A DNA stretch of 64,000 bases from assembly GCF_006715085.1 (NCBI RefSeq), contig NZ_VFMM01000003.1, positions 930,001-994,000 of the forward strand, in the 5' to 3' direction. This DNA is from Kribbella jejuensis (GTDB taxonomy: Bacteria > Actinomycetota > Actinomycetes > Propionibacteriales > Kribbellaceae). The notes beneath the pieces were generated by a model. That model saw only the letters and a program-made list of their open reading frames with translations. It was not told the origin of the DNA and did not search any database. Within the stretch, counting starts at the first letter, position 1. Each line of letters starts with the position of its first letter. Both the position numbers and the translations under genes were made by a program. Positions 44,901-52,845 of the stretch are shown piece by piece.

Positions 44901-45900
44901 CGAGGCCGTGCTGGTAATCGGGGCGCGGCTCGTAGAGCGAGCACCCGCTGCCGCCGTCGGTCCAGGCCTCCTCGTGCCATCCGCGCGGAGTCGAGTCGTC
45001 CTGGCTCAGCCTCGTACCGCCGACCGAGATCACGTTCGGCGAGGTGGCCGGGTAGCTCTGGACGTTGCCGTTGTCGCCGGACGACACGGTGACGGCGACA
45101 CCGGGGTGATCGTAGTAGTGGTCGTAGTACGTCTCGAACGGGAGTTCACCGTCGATGCCGTACGAGTTGGAGATCGCCACAGCTCCCAGCGACGCGGCTG
45201 TGTCGACCGCCTGACCCAGACTCGGTGAGCTGTTGCTGTCGGCCTGGACGAGCAGGATGTGGCAGTCCGGACAGGCCGAGGAGACCGCGTCCAGGTCAAG
45301 GGCCGTCTCGATGGACCAGCCGGGATCTTCTTGCGGGTAGTCCGTCCCGCCGCGCTGGTCGACCTTGCGGAAGCAGCCGTTGTCCGTCGTACACGGCGCC
45401 AGGCCGTAGTGCGCGCGGAACACGGCCAGATCGGATTCGGCGTTCTCGTAGCCGAACGCGTCCACGATCGCCACGGTCCGCCCGTTGCCGCCGTCCGGCA
45501 GGGCGTACGCCGCCCTGATGTCGGCCGGCCCCAGCGAGCCGGGCAGGGGCCCGGCCGTTCGCTGCGCCAGCGCGCCGCGATCTCCGGCCCACCCGACCGC
45601 GTAGCAGCGGGCCAGCGGCGTGGACCCGTCGGCGGCCGTGCCGGCGACATTGCAGCCCGCCGGGACGGTACGGCTGCCGTGCGGCCCACCCGCCGTCGGA
45701 CTACCTGCCGTCGGACTACCTGCCGTCGGACTACCCGCCGCGACCGGCTCCGGGGCCGCCGAGGCCGGTACTGTCACCGCGGACGCCACCAAGGCGGCGA
45801 TCGTGGCCAGAACGGTGGTCAGAACAACAGTCGAGGTCCGGACAGCTCGACCATCAGGTCGGCTCGTCAGGCCGTTACGTCTTCTGCTCGTGCGTTGCAC
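41902..45900 (-). CDS. secreted sedolisin (S53) protease with kelch C-terminus
   Basis: 1332 aa. GTG start; signal peptide with an RRR start and cleavage near SAAPEP (about residue 50). A GSPTA repeat follows. The S53 catalytic residues are all visible: Glu198 and Asp202 in SIETALDLD, oxyanion Asp276 in SSGDNG, Ser374 in GGTSLSAP, plus VADPETG. After the protease come two carboxypeptidase-regulatory-like beta domains (about 455-620), a jelly-roll-like domain with DDVYVGNRSC (to about 790), another beta domain, and kelch repeats (about 985-1265; several WxRIADLP and GGKLYVTGG units). It probably degrades or binds surface polymers outside the cell. Acidic pH optimum is usual for S53 enzymes. 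Confidence 0.9.
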   Translation of the reverse strand: MQRTSRRRNGLTSRPDGRAVRTSTVVLTTVLATIAALVASAVTVPASAAPEPVAAGSPTAGSPTAGSPTAGGPHGSRTVPAGCNVAGTAADGSTPLARCYAVGWAGDRGALAQRTAGPLPGSLGPADIRAAYALPDGGNGRTVAIVDAFGYENAESDLAVFRAHYGLAPCTTDNGCFRKVDQRGGTDYPQEDPGWSIETALDLDAVSSACPDCHILLVQADSNSSPSLGQAVDTAASLGAVAISNSYGIDGELPFETYYDHYYDHPGVAVTVSSGDNGNVQSYPATSPNVISVGGTRLSQDDSTPRGWHEEAWTDGGSGCSLYEPRPDYQHGLDTGCPDTRATADVAAVADPETGLAVYNTLGQDGWAQYGGTSLSAPLVAAMYALAGTPVPGSNPVTYLYRQNSSLHDVTEGADGSCGDVRCTAGAGWDGPTGVGTPNGVSALTLGSYGWASGSVRTRNQGLDGAAVTFTDQNGYRTRAVVDKSGHYRVAVAAGTYRITASKFGYADVTLDRVTMSAGAELSRNFTLTAVPRRTVSGTVTDGSGQGWPVYAKISIDGYPDGAVHTDPFTGRYSVDLPVGSTYRLHIEAADMPGYLPADTSVAVGNGKNAVLRDVALRVDETACTSAGYGHVFHGAGTGFEGWSGAQDGWTVTDDAGSGKTWTFDDPGAKGNLTGAGGQFAVVDNWSSPVDRNDTSLVSPVADLSDLSQPTVGFDTYYYDYGFGEQDGVVDLSLDGGTTWQNVWRAPDAFVTGHVEVPIPQAAHKSDVRVRFRFSGQADNFWELDDVYVGNRSCAAAPGGLVAGFVRDHNTGAGLTGVQLDGGVTPAVSHATTDDSQLDDGYYWLFGHTGNLALSATGRQYADAKQTTRVVAHRTTRADWSLEAGRVASTPSGVSVRAGKGPIGPRTLTLTNHGTKTAHVSLVEQDRGFTGTDGHHRTTSPGAPLRREKVDASPLSFAKQHGGHDPLPSRDVSANPAWSHLPDYPTPIMDNVVAADDGVVYSVGGATDDGLTAAGYAYNREAGSWRRIADLPEPLERAVGGFVGGKLYVTGGWDAQGNLSSATYVYDQVKNKWSRVADLPMPSTAAAGAVVGGALYVVAGCESQACTETTPTYRYDVGDNTWTRIAAYPEHVVMPGCTGSGDGLICAGGLVPLLDDPWHEFPVASAYRYAPDSDSWTRIADMPYPAWGMAYSGSGGKLQLVGGITGGYITNQAVQFDPATGEWSALPNATYSMFRGGAACGLSRIGGSIGSFTATPFAEYLSGQDACVLGADVSWLSADRTQLTVAPGRSVTVRLRFDAAATSTAGQYHARLAFTSDTPYVITPVDVTLTRN
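45692..45736. repeat. 15-bp tandem repeat inside the sedolisin gene
   Basis: Three copies of a 15-bp unit (GCCGTCGGACTACCT; last base C in copy 3) encode the repeated GSPTA block after the signal peptide. In-frame unit length means copy number can change without breaking the gene. Confidence 0.85.
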
Positions 45901-45953
45901 GCCTCACCCCTCGCTCACTCGTCCGGCGGGACAATCCCGTCGGATTGCCCGGC

Positions 45954-46823
45954 TCACAACCAGCCCGCCCGGGCGGCGAGCAGACCGGCCTGGAACCGCG
46001 TCTCGGCCCCCAGGCCCGCCATCAGAGTCGCGATCCGCCGCCGGGTGGTCCGATAGCTCCAGCCCAGATGCCGCGCGATCGCCTCGTCCTTCATCCCGCT
46101 GGCGAGCAGCACCAGGACGCGCCGGTCGTGCTCAGTCGGCTCGAACGCGCCGTCCTCCTCGGCCGCCCGCAGCGAGCCGTCAGCGGTCAGCGGCGTCGCC
46201 TGCCGCCACAGCTGGTCGAAAACCAGCAGAAGTACGTCCAGCAGGCTGCACGGGTGGACGACGATCGCGCTCGCGATGTCGCCCTGGTCGATCGACTGCG
46301 GGATGAACGCCGTCCGGCGATCGAAGGTCGCCAGCTTCAACGGCAGCGCGGACGTGACCCGGGCCTGCTCGCCGGCGGCGACGTACCGCAGGATCGCGGT
46401 CACCGCGTTCGGCGCCTGCTCCAGTGCGGCCCGGTCGTAGATCGCCTTGCAGGTCACGCCCCTGGCCAGCACCTCGAACTCGACGGCGTTGGTGTCCGGG
46501 CCCGAGGCACCCGCGTACGGCGGGGTGTCCAGGACCTGCACCTCCGCCACGGCGTCGCGCTGGAGCTGATCGAAGCGGCTCAGTACCGCGTCGGCACCGG
46601 TGACGACCTCGATCAGTTCGGTCGGCCCCGTACCGCGGCCCGAGCGGAAGTCGGCGACTCAGGCGGTCGCCAGTGCCCGGATCCGCTCGAGTTCGGACTC
46701 CTGCCGGCGCACCAGTGCCTCGATGGCAGCATCCGGTGCCACCGGCAACGCCCGTTCCTCGAACTTGCCGGCCCCGAGGATCGACAGGCTCGCGTCCGAG
46801 ACGCCGTACTCGACAGCTCGCAT
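45954..46823 (-). pseudogene. LuxR-type HTH regulator interrupted by an in-frame stop
   Basis: The reading frame runs from an ATG at 46823 with a good GGAGGG site to a C-terminal LuxR-like helix-turn-helix (PTEHDRRVLVLLASGMKDEAIARHLGWS). A TGA at 46659-46661 breaks it after residue 54 (RALATA), while the frame stays open and coherent on both sides with no shift. Intact length would be about 289 aa. The downstream part could still be made from an internal start (46550). So this is a nonsense-mutated gene, a two-part gene, or a sequencing error. It lies just upstream of the sedolisin gene on the same strand. Confidence 0.7.
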
Positions 46824-46966
46824 GCCGAACCCTCCCTGATGGTGCGCGCGGATCTGATCGCATGGCACAACGCGCAAGCAGTTTCGCCAGCGCTACATCA
46901 GGGTGTCCAGCAACATCTCTGGCCCACATAGGCCACGGCCAGAACTGGCCATCCGGGTGTCACAGA

Positions 46967-46997
46967 CGTCGGGGCGCCACGACATGGCGCCCCGACG
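46967..46997. terminator. strong hairpin terminator
   Basis: A perfect 13-bp GC-rich stem (46967-46979 with 46985-46997) closes a 5-base loop, 13 bp after the stop of the ScyD/ScyE-like gene on the minus strand. Confidence 0.75.
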
Positions 46998-47010
46998 CTG
47001 ACAACCGCTA

Positions 47011-48126
47011 CTACCTGTAGTGCACCTTGTAGACGGCGCCCGGGCCGAAGACCGGGCCGGCGACGTACAAGCCGCCCCAGCGGTCGAAGGCCGTGCCGCC
47101 GGGCAGGTGCAGCTGGCCACGGACCAGCTCCCGCTTGTACCCGGCCTGGTGGTGCCTGCCCGGGTACTGCAGGAACAGGCCGCCGACGGTCGATCCGCCG
47201 AGTTCGAACTGCAGCCAGCTCGCGTTGTCCAGCTGGACGACAGCGAGCGTGCGGTGCGGTCCGCCTGCCAGGTCGACGATCGACGTGTAGCCGTCGGCGT
47301 ACCTCGTGCAGCTGCCCTTCGACGGCTTCACCGGGTCACACACCGCGCCCACCGAGCCCGGCCTGATCCGCCAGATCTCCGACGTGCCCGGGGTGGCCGG
47401 GAAGCCGCGCAGCTCACCGACGTACCAGGAGCCGTCCGACCCGACCGTCACGGAGGTGGCGACCGCCTCGGCGAGGATCGGCGTACCGGCCGGTGGCAAC
47501 GGGTTGCCTTCCGGGTCCTTGGCCGGCAGACCGGACGGGACCTTCACCAGCCGTGGCTTGAGCCGGGCGACGGTCTTGATGTGGCCGTTCGGCCAGACCC
47601 GGAGCAGGTCGTTGCCGGCGGCGTCCGAGACCAGGACCGTGCCGTCACCGAGGGTGGCCACCCCGAACGGGTTGGAGTCCGTCGGGTTGTTCTCCTGGTC
47701 GTACGGGTCCGGGTCCTTCTGCTGGTACGCGGCGATATCGGCGACCTTGACGGCCTTCCCGCGCCACAGCTTGTACAACGTCGAACTGCCCGGCACCGGC
47801 GGCTGCCCCGGCTCACCGCCTGCCCCGGTCAGGGCGTAGGTGACGCCCCACTTGTTCGTGTCGATGGCCGGCGGGAACCCGTTCGCCCCCGGCACCGTGC
47901 CGAGCTTCCAGGTCTTGTGGCCGTCGGTCGCGTACACGGACCCGTCCGTGACGCTGTAGATGACCTGGTTCTTGTACGTCGAGACTCCCCGCGGACCGTT
48001 CAGTCCGGTAGCGATCGGCCGCAGACTCGAGTGATGGTTGCCACCGGCGTCTGCCTGTCCTGCGACCAGGACCGAACCGGCCAGTGCGAGCGCCGCGAGT
48101 GCGGCAATGCGTGTTCGTACCCCCAT
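47011..48126 (-). CDS. secreted ScyD/ScyE family beta-propeller-like protein
   Basis: 371 aa from the ATG at 48126 (GGGGG upstream); the frame extends further up but has no better start. The signal peptide VRTRIAALAALALAGSVLVA ends near QADAGG. The mature chain has repeated propeller-like blades such as NPFGVATLGDGTVLVSDAAGNDLLRV and GSDGSWYVGELRGFP, as in ScyD/ScyE proteins first seen in scytonemin clusters. No scytonemin genes are here, so the function is open. Confidence 0.85.
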   Translation of the reverse strand: MGVRTRIAALAALALAGSVLVAGQADAGGNHHSSLRPIATGLNGPRGVSTYKNQVIYSVTDGSVYATDGHKTWKLGTVPGANGFPPAIDTNKWGVTYALTGAGGEPGQPPVPGSSTLYKLWRGKAVKVADIAAYQQKDPDPYDQENNPTDSNPFGVATLGDGTVLVSDAAGNDLLRVWPNGHIKTVARLKPRLVKVPSGLPAKDPEGNPLPPAGTPILAEAVATSVTVGSDGSWYVGELRGFPATPGTSEIWRIRPGSVGAVCDPVKPSKGSCTRYADGYTSIVDLAGGPHRTLAVVQLDNASWLQFELGGSTVGGLFLQYPGRHHQAGYKRELVRGQLHLPGGTAFDRWGGLYVAGPVFGPGAVYKVHYR

Positions 48127-48267
48127 GTATCCCCCTGATGCTGTGTCTCCCCAGGCGTGGAACCCCCTCCACAGACCCGACCATGGCACCAAAAGATCAC
48201 GGCGAGGTCAACGGGAGGACTCCCGGCAGGCGTCCGGCGACGCTGAGTAGACGCTGAGTAGACGAAC

Positions 48268-49242
48268 TCAGTGCAACAGTGGGTCGATCGCGGCCGCGAT
48301 GAACAGCAGCGCCAGGTAGATGTTGGAGAAGTGGAACAGCCGCATCGGCCGCAGGGCGGCGCCTTCGGCGCCGGTGTGGGCCCGGAGCAACAACCTTCGG
48401 GCCTCGCGGAGGAAGGCGAAGCCGAGCACCATCGCGGCCGGTCCGTACACATAGCCGGTGCCGGCGATCGGCCAGAGCGCGAGTGAGGTGACCACCATGA
48501 CCACCGAGTACGCCATGATCTGCCGGGAGGTGGCGACCGGGGTGGCGACCACGGGCAGCATCGGCACGTCGACCGAGGCGTAGTCCTCGCGGTACCGCAT
48601 CGCCAGCGACCAGGTGTGCGGCGGCGTCCAGAAGAACACCACCAGGAACAGCACGACCGGAGTCCAGGCCAGCTTGCCGGTGACCGCGGTCCAGCCGATC
48701 AGGGTCGGGAAGCAGCCGGCGATGCCGCCCCAGACGATGTTCTGCACGGTCCGGCGCTTGAGCACCATCGTGTAGCCGAAGACGTAGAACAGGTTCGCCG
48801 CCAGCGCCAGGCCGGAGGACAGCCAGTTGACGAAGAAGCCGAGCTCGAGGGTGGCGAGCACGCCGAGCACGACGCCGAAGACGGTCGCCGACCGCGGGCT
48901 GACCGCGTGCCGCGGCAGCGGGCGGCGCCGGGTCCGGCGCATCTGCTCGTCGATGTCGCGGTCGAACACGCAGTTGATCGTGTTCGCGCTGCCGGAGGCG
49001 AGGATGCCGCCGATCAGGGTGGCGACCACCACCCGCAGCCCGGGCACCCCACCGGCGGCCAGGAACATCACCGGCACGGTGGTGATCAGCAGCAGCTCGA
49101 TGATGCGCGGCTTGGTCAGACCGACGTACGCCTTCACCACGTCGCGCACCGACGGACTCACTGTTGCAACTGGCACAGCAGCATCCGGCAGCGGCGTCGG
49201 GTACGACGTCGTCGCGGCGGGACGCGGGTCGACGGCCGTCAC
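48268..49242 (-). CDS. ctaB: protoheme IX farnesyltransferase (heme O synthase)
   Basis: 324 aa from a GTG at 49242 preceded by GAGGTG; the longer frame is a shadow. UbiA-type prenyltransferase with the first Asp motif NCVFDRDIDEQMRRTRRRPL, a second motif YREDYASVDVPMLPVV, and about eight membrane helices. It makes heme O, the substrate of CtaA. Divergent from tkt across a 253-bp gap (49243-49495) that holds a TTGACA (49394-49399) but no clear paired -10. Confidence 0.92.
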   Translation of the reverse strand: MTAVDPRPAATTSYPTPLPDAAVPVATVSPSVRDVVKAYVGLTKPRIIELLLITTVPVMFLAAGGVPGLRVVVATLIGGILASGSANTINCVFDRDIDEQMRRTRRRPLPRHAVSPRSATVFGVVLGVLATLELGFFVNWLSSGLALAANLFYVFGYTMVLKRRTVQNIVWGGIAGCFPTLIGWTAVTGKLAWTPVVLFLVVFFWTPPHTWSLAMRYREDYASVDVPMLPVVATPVATSRQIMAYSVVMVVTSLALWPIAGTGYVYGPAAMVLGFAFLREARRLLLRAHTGAEGAALRPMRLFHFSNIYLALLFIAAAIDPLLH

Positions 49243-49495
49243 GAACACCTCGAACAGATCTGGGTTGACGCCGGCGAACCGGCGCTGACGATTCAGCAGT
49301 CTACGACGGCCCGTAGGAGGGTTCGCACACCCCCCTGCGGGGAGCCTCGTGTGACCTCTCGGACGTCCGGGAACAGGGTGAGTTGCTGAACGGTTGACAA
49401 ACAGTCGAGCGGTGCGCAACGACGAGAGCCGGCCACAGTAGGCTCGTCCTGAGCAGACACCCCGAAGAAGTCCCATCGAGAGGAGCGCCGCCGGC

Positions 49496-51691
49496 GTGAC
49501 GGAGAAGACCAAGCTTGAATGGACCGAGCTCGACCAGCGCGCGGTCGACACCGTACGGGTGCTCGCGATGGACGCGGTCGAGAAGGTCGGAAACGGACAC
49601 CCCGGTACGGCGATGAGCCTCGCGCCGGCGGCGTACCTGCTGTTCCAGAAGGTGATGCGGCACAACCCGGCGGACTCGCACTGGCCGGGCCGCGACCGGT
49701 TCGTGCTGTCGGCGGGCCACTCCAGCCTCACCCTGTACATCCAGCTGTACCTGGCCGGTTTCGGCCTCGAACTGGACGACCTGAAGTCGCTGCGGACCTG
49801 GGGCAGCAAGACCCCGGGCCACCCGGAGTACCGGCACACCGACGGCGTCGAGACCACCACCGGCCCGCTCGGCCAGGGTGTCGGCAACGCGGTCGGCATG
49901 GCGATGGCGGCCCGCCGCGAGCGCGGCCTGCTGGAGCCGGACGCGCCGCGGGGTGAGGGCGTGTTCGACCACCAGGTCTACGTGATCGCGTCCGACGGCG
50001 ACCTCGAGGAAGGCGTCTCGGCCGAGGCCTCGTCGCTGGCCGGGCACCAGAAGCTGGGCAACCTGACGGTCATCTACGACGCGAACAAGATCTCGATCGA
50101 GGACGACACCAACATCGCGTTCTCCGAGGATGTCGCGGCCCGCTACGCGGCGTACGGCTGGCACGTCCAGGACGTCGACTGGACCAACGGCGGCAAGGGC
50201 TACGAGGAGGACGTCCAGGCGCTGTACGACGCGCTGGAGGCGGCCAAGGCGGTCACGGACAAGCCGAGCTTCATCCGGCTGCACACGATCATCGGCTGGC
50301 CCTCGCCGGGCAAGCAGAACACCGGCAAGATCCACGGCTCCGCGCTCGGCGCCGACGAGGTGGCCGCGACCAAGAAGGTGCTCGGCTGGGACCCCGAGAA
50401 GTCGTTCCAGGTCGCCGACGACGTGATCGCGCACACCCGCAAGGCGCTCGAGCGGGGCAAGGCCCTGCAGGAGGAATGGGACGGCCGGTTCGAAGCCTGG
50501 AAGTCGGCGAACCCGGAGCGTGCCGCGCTGCTCGACCGACTGTCGAAGCGCGAGCTGCCGGCCGGCTGGAAGGACGCGCTGCCGAGCTGGGAGGCCGACG
50601 CCAAGGGTGTGGCCACCCGCGCCGCCTCCGGTGACGTGCTGACCAAGCTGGCGCCGGAGCTGCCCGAGCTGTGGGGCGGTTCGGCCGACCTGGCCGGCTC
50701 GAACAACACCACCCCGAAGGGTCAGCCCTCGTTCATTCCGCCGGAGTACGCCACCAAGGAGTTCCAGGGCGACGAGTACGGCCGGGTCCTGCACTTCGGC
50801 ATCCGCGAGCACGCGATGGGCTCGGTTCTGAACGGCATCGCGCTGCACGGCCTGACCCGTCCGTACGGCGGTACCTTCCTGGTCTTCTCCGACTACATGC
50901 GCCCGTCGGTGCGGCTGGCCGCGCTGATGAAGCTGCCGGTGACCTACGTCTGGACGCACGACTCGATCGGCCTCGGCGAGGACGGCCCGACGCACCAGCC
51001 GGTCGAGCACCTGTCCGCGCTGCGGGCGATCCCGGGCCTGGACGTCGTCCGTCCCGGTGACGCCAACGAGACCGCGGCCGCGTGGGCCACGATCCTCGAG
51101 CACACCGACCGTCCGGCCGGCCTGGCGCTGACCCGGCAGAACGTGCCGACCTTCCCGCGCGGCACCGACGGCTTCGCCACCACCGAGAACGTGCACAAGG
51201 GCGGCTACGTGCTGCTCGACAGCGAGGGCACCCCGGACGTGGTGCTGATCGGCACCGGCTCGGAGCTGCAGCTCGCGGTCGAGGCCCGCACCAAGCTGGC
51301 CGAGGAGGGCGTGCAGGCCCGGGTCGTGTCGATGGTCTCCCGGGAGTGGTTCGACGAGCAGGACGACGCCTACCGCGAGTCGGTGATCCCGGCCGCGGTC
51401 CGCGCCCGGGTCTCGGTCGAGGCCGGGATCGCGCAGAGCTGGCACGACATCGTCGGCGACGCCGGCCGCTGCGTCAGCCTCGAGCACTACGGCGCGTCCG
51501 CGGCGTACCAGACGCTGTACGACGAGTTCGGCATCACCACCGACGCCGTCGTGCAGGCCGCGAAGGACAGCATCGCCGCCGCGGCCGAGATCAGCGGCCC
51601 GGGCGTACCGCCCAAGCGGGCCGCCGCCGGACCGGTCGGGCCGGCCGACGCGGGCCAGGCCGGTGGCGGCCAGGTCGCCTCGGCGCACTGA
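49496..51691 (+). CDS. tkt: transketolase
   Basis: 731 aa, GTG start with AGGAG 10 bp upstream. VGNGHPGTAMSLAP, HSSLTLYIQLYL, the thiamine diphosphate motif SDGDLEEGVSAEAS...YDANKIS, and GIREHAMGSVLNGIA identify it. Transfers two-carbon units in the non-oxidative pentose phosphate pathway. The C-terminus has a short Gly/Ala-rich extension (AAGPVGPADAGQAGGGQ). First gene of tkt-tal-pgi-zwf-opcA-pgl. Confidence 0.96.
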   Translation: MTEKTKLEWTELDQRAVDTVRVLAMDAVEKVGNGHPGTAMSLAPAAYLLFQKVMRHNPADSHWPGRDRFVLSAGHSSLTLYIQLYLAGFGLELDDLKSLRTWGSKTPGHPEYRHTDGVETTTGPLGQGVGNAVGMAMAARRERGLLEPDAPRGEGVFDHQVYVIASDGDLEEGVSAEASSLAGHQKLGNLTVIYDANKISIEDDTNIAFSEDVAARYAAYGWHVQDVDWTNGGKGYEEDVQALYDALEAAKAVTDKPSFIRLHTIIGWPSPGKQNTGKIHGSALGADEVAATKKVLGWDPEKSFQVADDVIAHTRKALERGKALQEEWDGRFEAWKSANPERAALLDRLSKRELPAGWKDALPSWEADAKGVATRAASGDVLTKLAPELPELWGGSADLAGSNNTTPKGQPSFIPPEYATKEFQGDEYGRVLHFGIREHAMGSVLNGIALHGLTRPYGGTFLVFSDYMRPSVRLAALMKLPVTYVWTHDSIGLGEDGPTHQPVEHLSALRAIPGLDVVRPGDANETAAAWATILEHTDRPAGLALTRQNVPTFPRGTDGFATTENVHKGGYVLLDSEGTPDVVLIGTGSELQLAVEARTKLAEEGVQARVVSMVSREWFDEQDDAYRESVIPAAVRARVSVEAGIAQSWHDIVGDAGRCVSLEHYGASAAYQTLYDEFGITTDAVVQAAKDSIAAAAEISGPGVPPKRAAAGPVGPADAGQAGGGQVASAH

Positions 51692-51735
51692 GAGACACCC
51701 CAACAACAGAAGAGTTTCGGAAGAAGGCATCGGAC

Positions 51736-52845
51736 ATGAACGATCGCTTGAAAGCACTCGCCGACGCGGGTGTCTCCATCTGGCTCGACGACCTGTCCCG
51801 GGTACGGCTGACCAGCGGCAGCCTGCAGGCGATGATCGAGGACAAGCACGTCACCGGCGTGACCACGAACCCGACGATCTTCGCCAAGGCGATCTCGGAC
51901 GCCGACGCGTACGCCCCGATCATCAACCGGCTGGCGGCGCAGGGTGTGTCGACCGACGAGGCGATCCGGGTGATCACCACCGACGACGTCCGCGACGGCG
52001 CCGACGTGTTCAAGCCGACGTACGACGACACCGAGGGCCAGGACGGCCGGGTGTCGATCGAGGTCGAGCCGAGCCTCGCGCACGACACCGAGGGCACGAT
52101 CCGGCAGGCCAAGCAGCTGTGGGACATCGTCGGCCGGGAGAACATCTTCGTGAAGATCCCGGCGACCAAGGCCGGGCTGCCCGCGATCACCGCGACGCTC
52201 GCGGCCGGGGTCAGCGTGAACGTGACGCTGATCTTCTCCCTCGACCGCTACAAGGCCGTCGTGGACGCGTTCCTGTCCGGGATGGAGCAGGCCGTCGACA
52301 ACGGCCACGACGTCAGCAAGATGGCCAGCGTCGCGTCGTTCTTCGTCAGCCGGGTGGACACCGAGGTGGACAAGCGGCTGGATGCGATCGGCACCGACGA
52401 GGCCAAGGCGCTGAAGGGCAAGGCCGCGATCGCCAACGCCCGGCTCGCGTTCGAGGCGTACGAGGAGATCTTCGACACCGACCGCTGGCGCGAGCTCGAG
52501 ACCGCGGGCGCCAAGCCGCAGCGGCCGCTGTGGGCATCGACCGGTACCAAGGACCCGTCGTACTCCCCCACGCTGTACGTCGACAACCTGGTCACCCGCG
52601 GTGTGGTGAACACGATGCCCGAGGCAACGATCAAGGCGGTCGAGGAGCACAGCGAGATCACCGGTGACACGGTCCGCGGCACCTACGCCGAGGCCCGCAA
52701 GGTGATCGACGACCTGGAGCGGCTGGGCATCTCCTACGACGAGGTCGTCCAGGTGCTCGAGGACGAGGGCGTCGCGAAGTTCGACGCCTCCTGGTCGGAG
52801 CTGCAGGACACCGTCACCGCCGCGCTGAAGGGTGCCGCGAAGTGA
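51736..52845 (+). CDS. tal: transaldolase
   Basis: 369 aa from the ATG at 51736. The Schiff-base lysine is Lys140 in NIFVKIPATKAG, preceded by GVTTNPTIFAKAI. The actinobacterial-type transaldolase length is matched. Moves three-carbon units between sugar phosphates. 44 bp after tkt; its stop overlaps pgi. Confidence 0.96.
   Translation: MNDRLKALADAGVSIWLDDLSRVRLTSGSLQAMIEDKHVTGVTTNPTIFAKAISDADAYAPIINRLAAQGVSTDEAIRVITTDDVRDGADVFKPTYDDTEGQDGRVSIEVEPSLAHDTEGTIRQAKQLWDIVGRENIFVKIPATKAGLPAITATLAAGVSVNVTLIFSLDRYKAVVDAFLSGMEQAVDNGHDVSKMASVASFFVSRVDTEVDKRLDAIGTDEAKALKGKAAIANARLAFEAYEEIFDTDRWRELETAGAKPQRPLWASTGTKDPSYSPTLYVDNLVTRGVVNTMPEATIKAVEEHSEITGDTVRGTYAEARKVIDDLERLGISYDEVVQVLEDEGVAKFDASWSELQDTVTAALKGAAK

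Noticed and set aside
47011..48126. Scytonemin-type biosynthesis cluster
   Set aside because: Only a ScyD/ScyE-like secreted protein is present; no other pathway gene is nearby.
48240..48261. Two 11-bp direct repeats (ACGCTGAGTAG) as an attachment or insertion footprint
   Set aside because: Too short, with no integrase or transposase nearby; could be chance at the ctaB 3' end.
49301..51757. 818-codon minus-strand frame opposite transketolase
   Set aside because: Transketolase motifs on the plus strand are clear; the antisense product is a composition artefact.
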